DNA of 37,576 nucleotides from Sphingomonas faeni (GCF_024273235.1 NZ_JANBVH010000040.1:1-37576); one strand, 5' to 3'; positions 1 through 7,650 are shown, counted from the stretch's first letter. Notes: a model not told the origin generated them from the sequence alone. Numbers and translations are program-made.

Positions 1-29
1 GCCCGATCAGCTTCGAGAGCTGATGGCCG

Positions 30-302
30 TCATCGAACAACGCGCCCTTCGTCATAGTGTACGCGGTCGCCGGAGAACCCGAACTCTTCAACCATCACGC
101 TGCTCAGGGCTTGGGCCTGAGCGATACTACCTACTGCGTCGCCGTCAGCAGCGCGCAGAGCTATTTCCATGTCCGTGAGCTCGTCGAGATATTTATCAAG
201 ATCGATACCGGGATGATCGAGCGCTGCGAGTTCTAGGGCGGCCAGATCGAGCTCAATTTCGCCGTCTTCCATCAGCCCAAGATGAAGAATGCTATTGGTC
301 AT
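30..302 (-). pseudogene. SirB1/transglutaminase-like family protein, N-terminal fragment
   Basis: The 90-residue product matches in style the first ~80 residues of SirB1-type (Transglut_core2) proteins: a short start, an acidic stretch, then an alanine/leucine-rich segment with ALDHPGIDLDKYLDEL and later EEFGFSGDRVHYDE. Family members then run on through a conserved RRRGLPV-type segment for about 180 more residues. Here, after HYDE, only GRVVR follows before a stop, and the other frames near the window start do not restore that segment. I read it as a 5' fragment left by a rearrangement. ATG at 302 is the family-like start. The family's role is poorly defined. The recognition is from memory of the family, so moderately sure of the family and fairly sure of the truncation. 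Confidence 0.5.
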
Positions 303-369
303 GAGCCGTTAGATGGGGGGCTGCTTCGATCGTTTCTATGGCAACGTAAGGCTAGGCGGCCCGGCGTAC

Positions 370-564
370 GCCGCGTCACGTGCGATCCCAACATGTTGGG
401 CGCCGATCCACCCAAAAGCGATGATCACGATCCTGGATCTCGCCGATATCGATACGTGGCTGCGCGGATCCTATGACGATATCGTTAGCCTGCAGAAACC
501 TTATGACCCTGCCAAAATGACCGTCCGGGGGCCTGTCTTCGCAACCCGCAGCAAGGAACGGTAG
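370..564 (+). pseudogene. SRAP (SOS response-associated peptidase, YedK-type) C-terminal remnant
   Basis: Residues reading IHPKAMITILDLADIDTWL, then LQKPYDPAKM and RGPVFATR, resemble the C-terminal third of SRAP/YedK proteins, which crosslink to abasic sites in single-stranded DNA. The upstream piece VTCDPN, expected just before it, is readable only in a neighbouring frame (about 374-396), so there is a frameshift near 390-400. The N-terminal catalytic cysteine region is absent. The piece is too short to act and looks like a decayed remnant next to the SirB1-like fragment. An ordinary hypothetical protein is the alternative, but the domain resemblance and the frame break argue for a relic. 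Confidence 0.45.
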
Positions 565-656
565 CGTTCGGCCATCCTCGGCAAGCAAACACGACTGCGC
601 CGAACGATCCATTGTGTCCGCTACGCGTTGTGCGACCGTAACAGGGAGCCGAAACG

Positions 657-1148
657 ATGACGCAAGATGACGAACGCTGGATGCGCGAAGCCATTGCGAT
701 CGCCCGATCGAAGGGCTCCGATCCTTCGACCTCGCCGCTTGGGTGTGTGATCGTGCTCGACGGTAAGGTTATCGCAGGCGAGCGCAACCAGACGAAGGAA
801 TTGCCGGACGCGACAGCGCATGCGGAGATGATGGCAATCCGACGGGCGTGTGAAAGCACGGGGGAATTGGAACTGCGCGGTGCGACGCTCTACTCCACGC
901 TGCAGCCCTGCGGCATGTGCACGATGGCGTCGATCTGGTCGAAGGTCGGCCGCGTCGTTTACGGGGCGGGCCGCGATGATGTTCATAAGATGTATTTCGA
1001 AGCGCAGCACGTCGACACGCTCGCGTTCATCGGCGACGCCTACCGCGACGACATCGTCATCGAGGGAGGGTGCCTTCGCGACGACTGCGCCGAGCTCTAT
1101 TATGGTCCGGACGCAAAGCTGCCAGTCGACGAGCAGGCAAATCTATAG
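657..1148 (+). CDS. nucleoside deaminase (cytidine/deoxycytidylate deaminase fold)
   Basis: A 163-residue zinc-dependent deaminase. The zinc site is visible as HAE (His55, Glu57) and PCGMC (Cys85, Cys88), the standard H-A-E...P-C-x-x-C signature; the histidine and two cysteines bind zinc and the glutamate shuttles protons. Length and the HAEMMAIRRAC stretch resemble guanine deaminase/TadA-like nucleoside deaminases of ~155 residues. The true substrate (guanine, a nucleoside or tRNA adenosine) cannot be read from sequence, though a separate housekeeping TadA would be expected elsewhere. An AGGGAG site lies just before ATG 657. It stands alone upstream of the YciF-like gene with a 107-bp gap. 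Confidence 0.9.
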   Translation: MTQDDERWMREAIAIARSKGSDPSTSPLGCVIVLDGKVIAGERNQTKELPDATAHAEMMAIRRACESTGELELRGATLYSTLQPCGMCTMASIWSKVGRVVYGAGRDDVHKMYFEAQHVDTLAFIGDAYRDDIVIEGGCLRDDCAELYYGPDAKLPVDEQANL

Positions 1149-1174
1149 CCCGCTGCGGCTGCGCGAAACCGAGC

Positions 1175-1200
1175 GAAACTTACCCTGGAGTCGGTGCGTT
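1175..1200 (+). promoter_or_regulatory. candidate EcfG-type general stress promoter
   Basis: GAAAC at 1175-1179 and CGTT at 1197-1200 are separated by 17 bases. This is close to the alphaproteobacterial EcfG consensus GGAAC-N16/17-CGTT (one mismatch). It sits 56 bases before the start of a YciF-like gene, a family often under general stress control in this group. Inference from spacing and motif only. Confidence 0.35.
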
Positions 1201-1255
1201 GCAGCTGTGCCGGAGCAGTTTGCTTCGCGGCTATCCGCTCAGCGAGGACACTATC

Positions 1256-1771
1256 ATGGGCCTGTTTTCCAAAGACATCGTGACGTTCGACGACCTGTTC
1301 CTGCATCAGCTGCAGGACGTTTATTACGCGGAAAACCAGATCACCAAGGCCTTGCCGAAGATGGTCGACAAGGCGACGGCACCAGCACTGAAGCAAGGTT
1401 TCGAAACCCATCTGCGTGAGACGGAAGGGCAGATCACACGCCTCGAGAGCATCTTTGACCTGCTCGGCGAGAAGGCAAAGGCAGTGACCTGTCCGGCGAT
1501 CGACGGCATCATCAAGGAAGCCAACGAAGTTGCTGGCGAGATCGAGGACAAGGCGGTGCTCGACGCTGCGCTGATCGCGTCGGCACAGGCGGTCGAGCAT
1601 TACGAGATCACGCGGTACGGCACGCTGATCGCCTGGGCGAACCAGCTCGGCCGCGCCGATATCGCAGCGATCCTGAAAGAGACGCTCGACGAGGAATATG
1701 CGACCGACGACAAGCTGACGGCGATGGCAACGTCGAGCGTGAACGCCAAGGCGGAAGCAGTTACCGCATAA
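1256..1771 (+). CDS. DUF892 / YciF-like ferritin-fold protein
   Basis: A 171-residue all-helical protein of the DUF892 (YciE/YciF) family, a ferritin-like four-helix fold. Typical features are the start TFDDLFLHQLQDVYYAENQI, then ETHLRETEGQ (His52, Glu55) and EHYEI (Glu114, His115, Glu117), which supply the putative di-metal ligands, and DEE at 145-147. Length is normal for the family (~165). The frame is open further upstream, but ATG 1256 gives the family N terminus. Family members are linked to osmotic/oxidative stress in enterics and alphaproteobacteria; the biochemical role is unsettled. An EcfG-like promoter lies upstream and a hairpin downstream. Confidence 0.9.
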   Translation: MGLFSKDIVTFDDLFLHQLQDVYYAENQITKALPKMVDKATAPALKQGFETHLRETEGQITRLESIFDLLGEKAKAVTCPAIDGIIKEANEVAGEIEDKAVLDAALIASAQAVEHYEITRYGTLIAWANQLGRADIAAILKETLDEEYATDDKLTAMATSSVNAKAEAVTA

Positions 1772-1782
1772 GCGTTTCAGTG

Positions 1783-1804
1783 TCGGAGGGGCGACGCCCC
1801 CCGA
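1783..1804 (+). terminator. GC-rich hairpin after the YciF-like gene
   Basis: Eleven bases after the stop codon, TCGG-a-GGGG faces CCCC-CCGA around a short GACG-type loop, with T-rich sequence (CTTTCCAGCTTTT) a few bases on. It would serve as an intrinsic terminator between 1771 and the gene at 1838, although the T run is interrupted. Confidence 0.4.
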
Positions 1805-1837
1805 CCACTTTCCAGCTTTTCATGAAAGGCACGTTCG

Positions 1838-2104
1838 ATGGCCGACGATATCGCATTCACGCTTCCCGAAGCCTTGCGTGCGCAAAAGCACATGCGCGAC
1901 GCGCTAGGCCTGGGCGAGGAACGGTTCCCGGTGCCCGCCTTCATCAACATGGTAAGCGACGAGATCGAGCAGCTGCGCGACGCTGGCAGCACCGATGGCG
2001 AAATCGCCGTGCTTGTCAAAGAATCGAGCGGTCATGCGCTCACCGAAGCGGATATAGCGCGCTACTACACGCCGGTCGAAGACCGGCACTCCAACGAGCA
2101 TTGA
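1838..2104 (+). CDS. small conserved sphingomonad protein of unknown function
   Basis: An 88-residue acidic protein beginning MADDIAFTLPEALRAQKHM, with a predicted helical middle (NMVSDEIEQLRDAG) and a C-terminal part ending IARYYTPVED. No signal peptide, membrane segment or catalytic motif is visible. I recall similar small proteins in sphingomonads but know no function. ATG 1838 is preceded by a GAAAGG-like site. Its position after the YciF-like gene suggests a stress connection by neighbourhood only. Codon use is GC-rich and host-like, which supports a real gene. Confidence 0.65.
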   Translation: MADDIAFTLPEALRAQKHMRDALGLGEERFPVPAFINMVSDEIEQLRDAGSTDGEIAVLVKESSGHALTEADIARYYTPVEDRHSNEH

Positions 2105-2204
2105 ATCCACCCCTACCAGGCCAGCGATCACGTCCCTTGTCAGGGGCAGGGGGCACAGGTTTGCTGTTCTGATCAGGACCACCGATCCCTGCGTCGGAGT
2201 AGCA

Positions 2205-2230
2205 GGAACAGATGTCGACTGGGGGGCTTT
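2205..2230 (+). promoter_or_regulatory. candidate EcfG-like promoter for the ligase operon
   Basis: GGAAC at 2205-2209 is followed after 17 bases by CTTT (2227-2230), against CGTT in the EcfG consensus. It lies 28 bases before ATG 2259 of the small reading frame that leads into the ligase gene. The position fits a promoter but the -10 half is imperfect. Confidence 0.28.
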
Positions 2231-2258
2231 ATAACTGAAAGCCGTCTGGAGTGATCTT

Positions 2259-2420
2259 ATGTTCAAAGATGCCGTGACCAGATCGATTGAGCTTAACGGT
2301 TTTCCCAGTTCGGTTAGCGTTGCTCCGCTGCCAAGTCGGCAGGAACGACGTCGCGAGGCAGCAAAGGCAAAACGACTGGCTCCCAAACACTGTGCGTGCT
2401 GCGCCCCGGACCAGAACTGA
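2259..2420 (+). CDS. small upstream reading frame (53 aa), translationally coupled to the ligase
   Basis: ATG 2259 has GGAG eight bases upstream. The frame reads MFKDAVTRSIELNG..., becomes strongly basic (RQERRREAAKAKR) and ends with a cysteine cluster (CACC near residues 46-49). Its TGA stop (2418-2420) shares one base with the ATG of the ligase gene (2420-2422), the usual layout for coupled translation. No family recognised. It may be a genuine basic Cys-containing peptide or a leader that sets ligase translation. Moderately doubtful because of its size. Confidence 0.35.
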   Translation: MFKDAVTRSIELNGFPSSVSVAPLPSRQERRREAAKAKRLAPKHCACCAPDQN

Positions 2421-3432
2421 TGGTCGCAGACCGGCCTTTGCCGATGGAAGCCAAGCTCGTAAATGAGCTGCCGGTCGAACCGGGCTGGCAATATGAGCCC
2501 AAATGGGACGGTTTCAGAGCGGTGGTCTTCCGTGATGGCGAGGCCGTCGACATCTTTTCCAAATCGGGAAAACCGCTCGGTCGCTACTTTCCCGAGATCG
2601 TCGCGCTCGTCGCATCGGTCCCGCAGGAGCGTTTCGTGCTCGACGGCGAGATCATCCTACCCATCGCGGACATCCTCTCGTTCGATGCGCTTCAGGCACG
2701 GCCGCATCCGGCGCAAAGCCGGATAGATCGCTTGGCGAAAGAGACGCCTGCGCAGCTGATGCTGTTCGATTGCCTCGGCGTCGATGATGCCGACCTATCA
2801 ATGCGCCGCTCTCGGCTCGCCGGAAAGCGTTGGAGTCGTTCCATGCGCGACATGCCCGCGCTGGTCTCCTGCTGTCGCCCTGTAGCGACGAGATCGACGA
2901 CGCTGCGGCCTGGCTGGCGACGAGCGGGGGGGCGCTGGACGGCGTCATCGCGAAACGGCTGGACGAGCCTTACCGTGGCGGGGAACGCGCCATGCTGAAG
3001 GTGAAGCAACATCGAAGCGCGGATTGCGTCGTAGGCGGCTTCAGACGGGTGAAGGAGGGTAGCGAGGTAGCATCGCTTCTGCTCGGGCTTTACGATGATA
3101 ACGGCAAGCTCAACCATGTCGGCTTCACCCCAGGTATAGCCGCGGCCGACCGCGCGGCGCTTACCGCGAAGCTCGAGCCGTTGATCGAAGCACCGGGCTT
3201 CACGGGTAAAGCTCCCGGCGGTCCCAGTCGCTGGAACGACGGTCGTGAGAGCGAGTGGGTCCCATTGCGGCCTGAGCTCGTGGTCGAAGTGCTGTACGAT
3301 CAGGTGACCGCCGATCGGTTCCGGCACGGTACGCGCAACCTGCGCTGGCGTCCCGATAAGGCACCTGAGGCGTGCACGATGGATCAGCTGGAGCATAAGC
3401 TTCGCCCTGCTGAACTGGGTATAGCGTCATGA
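2420..3432 (+). pseudogene. ATP-dependent DNA ligase (LigC/LigD ligase-domain type), frameshifted
   Basis: Two adjacent frames together make a ~337-residue ligase. The first carries the nucleotidyl-transferase start with motif I KWDGFR (Lys28 forms the AMP adduct) and VLDGEII. The second carries motif IV DGVIAKR, motif V LKVKQH and the OB-fold end with RHGTRNLRWRPD. Coding switches frame at about 2804-2807: ATGCG-CCGCTC would read Met-Arg-Pro-Leu, continuing to SARRKALESFHAR, if one C were restored. As written, the first frame runs to a false stop near 2998 and the adenylation core is separated from motifs IV-V. Real mutation or base-calling error cannot be told apart here. The stop overlaps the LigD start by ATGA, so both genes form an NHEJ-type operon. 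The family seals breaks with LigD/Ku; no Ku gene is in the window. Confidence 0.8.
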
Positions 3433-3896
3433 CCGGTTCCTCCTCCAGCGAGCCCCTGACGAAATACCGGAAAAAGCGGGATTTCGCCAAAACCGCCGAA
3501 CCTGAGGGCAGGATCGCCAAAGCAGGGGGCAATCGCTTCGTCGTGCAGAAGCATGCCGCGTCTCGGCTGCACTATGACTTGCGGCTTGAACTCGACGGCG
3601 TTCTCAAGAGCTGGGCAGTCACGCGAGGACCCAGCATCAATCCCGACGACAAACATCTAGATGCCGTTTATGCTCGCGCTTCAACGATCGGATCTCGGCT
3701 TCCGCCGGTCTGTTATTCTGAACGCTTGAGCTCCGCTGCGCGCTCTGAAAAACACATGGGCGGCGAAACTCTAGAGTGCGTTTGTGTTAGAACAACATCC
3801 GATTTGTGCTGTAGGAGCGACAAACCATGTCCGGCTCATAGTGTATATATGGACCTATTTCTCAGAGTCTGTCGATCATTGCAATTACATGGCTAA
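3429..3896 (+). pseudogene. ligD: LigD N-terminal 3'-phosphoesterase domain, truncated
   Basis: Residues 10-75 are the classic start of a LigD 3'-phosphoesterase domain: LTKYRKKRDFAKTAEPEG, then FVVQKHAASRLHYDLRLELDG and SWAVTRGPS. His42, His48 and Asp50 fall at the metal-site positions known from Pseudomonas LigD. Similarity stops after NPDDKHL at about 3656; the remaining ~80 codons are unrelated and change base composition. The second half of the domain, including the later histidine of the active site, and the ligase and polymerase domains are missing. ATG 3429 overlaps the ligase stop (ATGA). The gene was cut by the insertion or deletion that brought in the AT-rich segment next to it. 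Non-functional in all likelihood. Confidence 0.8.
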
Positions 3897-3981
3897 GTCA
3901 GAGGGTACAATACGCATATTTCCAAAGTAAAGGTGCAGGCATGATGAAAACTATATCTGAAAGTGGCATTGATTAGGAAAG

Positions 3982-4048
3982 ACGCAGCGACGATAGTCAC
4001 AGTGCTTTTTCATCCTCAAATTTTACCAGTGTCTTAGCGTCTCTGCGT
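3982..4048 (+). repeat. imperfect inverted repeat in the leader of the orphan gene
   Basis: ACGCAGCGACGATA (3982-3995) and TAGCGTCTCTGCGT (4035-4048) are complementary at 12 of 14 positions, with a 39-base AT-rich loop. The right arm ends 15 bases before ATG 4064, so the hairpin could affect translation or be an operator. It could also be the end of a small mobile element. Confidence 0.5.
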
Positions 4049-4063
4049 AGGAATTAAGGGCTT

Positions 4064-4828
4064 ATGTCTAGTTACGAAGAACCAATGCTTAAAAACGGCC
4101 TCACTAAAGCTGAAGTAAAAAGTGCGTTATGTGTCTTAGAATATTGTATTAACTTATTCTCCAATGCTTTAGTAACAGAGTATATCAGACTATCTGAGGA
4201 ATTGTGCTTTTTTGTAGAAAATGTAGAAGTATTAATAAGCAATACAAACATGCAAGTAATTGTGTATGAAGTAATGTGCGAAAATAAGTCAACAACACTT
4301 AGATTCTATGAGTTTGCGGGATTTAGGGCGGATCCATTACCGACCAACATTGTCGAAATCGTAACCCGTATGGGCGTTTGGGCCTCAGAAATAGAGGCGG
4401 TAACACCTCAAAAGGTCGTCGAACGTATTAATCTGGAGGCGAATGCGGTGATTGATGCGGCAAGCGCCGCAGCGACGGTGAAAGACGAACATTGGAGTAT
4501 CTTGAGCATATACAGGCCTTCACCTAATACGGTTCAGCTTCAGACCTATGGTGGCCAAATTGACGGCATCTATGATGCCGACGATCCCAATAAGGCGGTA
4601 TGCCACGGCGCCATGTCGGAGCCGCTCTCAACGGTTTTAAACAGTATGCCTTATTACAAGCATATTGAGGTTCACGATATCAATGCTTACGGTATCATGA
4701 CGTATTATTTTTGGCCGTATCAGCAGACCCTAGTAAATAATATGGCAACGCCACTCGACATGATGAGAGCGATTGCACGTGCTGAGAAAAAAAACTTTAA
4801 ATTATTCGATTCATCCATCGCATGGTGA
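4064..4828 (+). CDS. orphan 254-aa protein of unknown function in AT-rich segment
   Basis: ATG 4064 is preceded by AGGAATTAAGGG. The product has no signal peptide, no clear membrane segment and no motif I recognise. The first ~85 residues are encoded by AT-rich DNA (many TTA, ATA, AAT codons), the rest by DNA nearer the host composition, so the gene may be a composite. The C-terminal half is rich in Tyr/Asn/Asp (for example MPYYKHIEVHDINAYGIMTYYFWPY), which looks like a globular beta-rich domain. Its position in a foreign segment between a truncated ligD and IS sequences argues for recent transfer and an accessory role. A defence or effector function is possible but nothing in the sequence shows it. 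Confidence 0.7.
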   Translation: MSSYEEPMLKNGLTKAEVKSALCVLEYCINLFSNALVTEYIRLSEELCFFVENVEVLISNTNMQVIVYEVMCENKSTTLRFYEFAGFRADPLPTNIVEIVTRMGVWASEIEAVTPQKVVERINLEANAVIDAASAAATVKDEHWSILSIYRPSPNTVQLQTYGGQIDGIYDADDPNKAVCHGAMSEPLSTVLNSMPYYKHIEVHDINAYGIMTYYFWPYQQTLVNNMATPLDMMRAIARAEKKNFKLFDSSIAW

Positions 4829-4903
4829 ATATTTACAACTTTATTTCGTCTGTTATGAGTTCTACCTAACGTAGAGGGACCGATTTTTTCCAAGGGCGCT
4901 GCT

Positions 4904-5138
4904 CATTTTTTGAGTTTGGCGATGCAGCGTGTCATTCGCCTGATAGCATCCTAACGGTCAAAGCCTTGGACGGGGCGGGGGATGCTTCCAGCCTTTGGTG
5001 AGGCGTCGACACTGATCGAGCAGTGCGACGGTGTGCTCGACGACACGGAGGCGCAGCCGGACGACGAGGCGCCGAATATCGGAGCGCCTGATGATCTCAA
5101 TGTCGAGGCAGTCGAGTTGTGCGATGGCGGTTGGCAGC
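4904..5138 (-). pseudogene. IS5-type transposase remnant, C-terminal part (split by IS21)
   Basis: On the minus strand the bases leaving the IS21 end read TAIAQLDCLDIEIIRRSD, then RVVEHTVALLDQCRRLTKGWK, the C-terminal region of IS5-family transposases (usual form VVERTxAWLxRCRRLxKD with the catalytic glutamate). After KGWK the frame is lost, but in another frame DAIRRMTRCIAKLKK and a stop at 4904-4906 give a family-like end. The beginning of the same gene lies beyond the IS21 element, at 7656 onward. Clearly decayed: frameshift plus insertion. Confidence 0.7.
5130..5138. repeat. 9-bp target-site duplication, left copy
   Basis: GTTGGCAGC directly before the IS21 left end, identical to 7656-7664 directly after the right end. 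Removing the element and one copy rejoins the IS5-type transposase frame (GQKLPT-AIAQLD) without a gap. Confidence 0.85.
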
Positions 5139-5143
5139 TGTGG

Positions 5144-5198
5144 ATCGGCGTGGAAAAAGGACCCCGGTAGCGGGGTGATCGGCGTCGAAAAAGGACCC
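5144..5198 (+). repeat. IS21 left-end repeats L1 and L2
   Basis: Two copies of ATCGGCGT(G/C)GAAAAAGGACCC begin at 5144 and 5178. They are the complement of the right-end pair and are the likely IstA binding sites. Confidence 0.8.
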
Positions 5199-5233
5199 CT
5201 CATCCCGGTGGTCTAGGCTGTCCGCTTGGCGGT

Positions 5234-6766
5234 GTGTCAGGCGGCGAGATCGGGATGTTGGTATTGGAGACGGTGTTGAGAATCCGGCGCGAGCACGCGG
5301 CGGGAAAAGCCATCAAGGCGATCATGCGAGACCTGCATTTATCTCGCAAAGTGGTGCGCAAGGCGATCCGGTCGCCGGAGGCGGACATGGGCTACCGGCG
5401 TGAGGTGCAGCCGCTGCCGAAGCTGGGGCCGTTCCAGGCGCGACTGAATGCGTTGCTCGATGAAGACGAGGCGCGGCCGCGGCGCGAGAAGCTGCGCATC
5501 ACGCGTATCCACGATCTGCTGCTGCGCGAGGGGTTCGACGGCTCGTATGATGCGGTGCGCCGCTATGCGGCCCGCTGGCGGCAGGCACGTCGTCGGGACG
5601 TGATGAATGCACCAGCGTTCATCCCGCTGCTGTTTCGGCCGGGCGAGGCCTATCAGTTCGACTGGAGCCACGAGGACGTCGAGATCGCGGGCAAGCCGAT
5701 GCGCGTGAAGGTCGCCCATGTGCGGCTGTGCGCGTCGCGGGTGATATACGTGCGAGCCTATCCGCGTGAGACGCAAGAGATGCTGTTCGACGCGCATGCG
5801 CGGGCGTTCGCCTTCTTCGGGGGCGTGCCGACGCGCGGCATCTACGACAACATGAAGACGGCGGTGACGAGCGTGTTCACCGGCAAGGAGCGGGTCTTCA
5901 ACCGGCGCTTCCTGGTCATGGCCAGCCACTACATGGTCGAACCGACAGCCTGCTCGCCAGCAGCCGGCTGGGAGAAAGGTCAGGTCGAGAACCAGGTGCA
6001 GACCGCACGTGGCCGGTTCTTCCAGCCGCGTCTGCGCTTTGCCAGCATCGAGGAGCTGAACGGCTGGCTTGAGGCGGAGTGCCGGCGCTGGGCGGACATG
6101 CACCAGCATCCCGAGCAGAAGGAACTGACGGTCGCTCAGGCATGGGCTGCCGAGCGTAGCGTGCTCCAGCCGGTCGTAGCCCCCTTCGATGGGTTCTATG
6201 AGAGCGAGCACGCGGTAAGCGGCACGTGCCTGATAAACTTCGACCGCAACCGCTACTCGGTCACGGCCAAGGTCGTGCGGCGTGCGGTCCAGGTCCGTGC
6301 GTATGCCGACCGCATCGTCGTGCGCTGCGACGGCGAGGTCGTTGCCGACCATCCCCGGTTCTTCGGTCGTGACCGGACCATCTACGACCCGTGGCACTAT
6401 TTGCCTGTGCTGGTGACCAAGCCGGGCGCCCTGCGCAACGGTGCGCCGTTCCAGGGCTGGGAGCTGCCACCTGCGCTATCACGGCTGCGGCGCAAGCTCG
6501 GCGCCGGCGACGATGCCGACCGGCGCTTCGTACGGGTGCTGGCGGCGGTGCTCGACGACGGGCTGGAGGCAGTTGAAGCAGCCGTGCACGAGGCGTTGCT
6601 GGCCGGCGTCACCAGCGACGACGTCATCCTCAACATCCTGGCCCGCAGGCGAGAACCGCCACGACCGTTGACCATCGTCACGCCCGAAGACCTGGCGCTG
6701 CGTCATCCGCCGCGTGCCGACTGCGGTCGCTATGACAGCCTGCGAGGCCTTCATGCAGCGGCATGA
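5234..6766 (+). CDS. istA: IS21-family transposase IstA
   Basis: A 510-residue DDE transposase (510 counted from GTG 5234; ATG 5255, giving MLVLETVLRIRREH, is an equally good start). An N-terminal helix-turn-helix (AIKAIMRDLHLSRKVVRKAI, residues ~27-46) recognises the end repeats. The catalytic core shows Asp143 (YQFDWS), Asp205 (IYDNMK) and Glu252 (EKGQVEN), the D-D-E triad. The C-terminal part is the beta-rich Mu-type domain (NRYSVTAKVV...). Length is normal for the family. The stop overlaps the start of istB by up to 35 bases, indicating coupled translation. It acts with IstB to cut and join element ends into new target DNA. Confidence 0.95.
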   Translation: MSGGEIGMLVLETVLRIRREHAAGKAIKAIMRDLHLSRKVVRKAIRSPEADMGYRREVQPLPKLGPFQARLNALLDEDEARPRREKLRITRIHDLLLREGFDGSYDAVRRYAARWRQARRRDVMNAPAFIPLLFRPGEAYQFDWSHEDVEIAGKPMRVKVAHVRLCASRVIYVRAYPRETQEMLFDAHARAFAFFGGVPTRGIYDNMKTAVTSVFTGKERVFNRRFLVMASHYMVEPTACSPAAGWEKGQVENQVQTARGRFFQPRLRFASIEELNGWLEAECRRWADMHQHPEQKELTVAQAWAAERSVLQPVVAPFDGFYESEHAVSGTCLINFDRNRYSVTAKVVRRAVQVRAYADRIVVRCDGEVVADHPRFFGRDRTIYDPWHYLPVLVTKPGALRNGAPFQGWELPPALSRLRRKLGAGDDADRRFVRVLAAVLDDGLEAVEAAVHEALLAGVTSDDVILNILARRREPPRPLTIVTPEDLALRHPPRADCGRYDSLRGLHAAA

Positions 6767-7481
6767 GATGATGACGGCGATGGCGGGGCTTGGCCTCAAG
6801 GGCATGGCCGGCGCGTTCGACGAGGCGGTGACCACCGGCCTGCAGCGCAAGCGCACGACGATGGAGATCCTGACCGACCTGCTGCGTGCCGAGGCAACCC
6901 ACCGCCATGCAGCGTCGGTCCGCTACCGGATGTCAGCCGCCAGGCTACCAGCGGTGAAGGATCTCGACGCCTTCGTCTTCGAGGACACCCCCATCAACGA
7001 AGGCCTGGTGCGCTCGCTGCACAGCGGCTCGTTCCTGGCGGGCCAGCGCAACGTCGTGCTGGTCGGTGGAACGGGCACCGGCAAGACACACCTGGCCAGC
7101 GCCATTACCGCCAACGTCGTGCGAGCTGGCGCTCGCGGACACTATTTCAACACGGTCGACCTGGTGAACCGGCTCGAGGAGGAGAACCGCCTCGGCAAGG
7201 CGGGCACGCTGGCGGCTCAGCTCTCCCGGCTCGACCTCGTGGTGCTCGACGAGCTGGGCTACCTGCCATTCGCCCGCTCGGGCGGTCAGCTGCTCTTCCA
7301 TCTGGTCAGCAAACTCTACGAGCGCACTTCCGTCATCGTCACTACGAACCTTGCCTTTGGCGAATGGCCCACCGTCTTCGGTGACCCCAAGATGACCACC
7401 GCGCTGCTCGACCGCATTACCCACCACTGCGACATCGTCGAGACCGGCAACGACAGCTGGCGCTTCAAGCACCGCAGCTGA
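6732..7481 (+). CDS. istB: IS21-family helper ATPase IstB
   Basis: A 249-residue AAA+ ATPase of the IstB/DnaC type. Walker A is GGTGTGKT (residues 112-119), Walker B is LVVLDELGYL, and a sensor region is SVIVTTNLAF. IstB-type ATPases bend target DNA and stimulate IstA. ATG 6732 starts inside istA; ATG 6753 is another possible start. Length agrees with the family (~250). All key ATPase motifs are present, so the gene looks functional. Confidence 0.95.
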   Translation: MTACEAFMQRHEMMTAMAGLGLKGMAGAFDEAVTTGLQRKRTTMEILTDLLRAEATHRHAASVRYRMSAARLPAVKDLDAFVFEDTPINEGLVRSLHSGSFLAGQRNVVLVGGTGTGKTHLASAITANVVRAGARGHYFNTVDLVNRLEEENRLGKAGTLAAQLSRLDLVVLDELGYLPFARSGGQLLFHLVSKLYERTSVIVTTNLAFGEWPTVFGDPKMTTALLDRITHHCDIVETGNDSWRFKHRS

Positions 7482-7604
7482 CGCCCGGGACCACCGGTCA
7501 AAGACGCTTCGCGCTGGTTGCGCCTCCGGTCGGGCTACGCCCGCCCTACACCGCAACCAGCGCGAACGGCACGCCCGCCATAACCGTCACGCTGCACGAC
7601 GAAG

Positions 7605-7650
7605 GGGGTCCCTTTTGGACGCCGATAGGGGGTCCTTTTTGGACGCCGAT
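7605..7650 (-). repeat. IS21 right-end repeats R1 and R2
   Basis: GGGGTCC(C/T)TTTTGGACGCCGAT occurs at 7605-7626 and 7629-7650. These are the inverted counterparts of the left-end pair. Confidence 0.8.

Larger units (their letters stand above)
3657..4903. other. AT-rich foreign segment between truncated ligD and IS remnant
   Basis: From the end of LigD similarity base composition drops sharply compared with the flanks, most clearly at 3770-4310. It holds one open gene (4064-4828) with an inverted repeat in front. In 3660-3980 I see no gene beyond the meaningless tail of the ligD frame. No terminal repeats or integrase for this segment were found. Confidence 0.6.

Noticed and set aside
556..573. 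GGAAC with CGTT nearby before the deaminase gene
   Set aside because: The two boxes are only five bases apart; no CGTT follows at 16-17 bases, so it is not an EcfG promoter.
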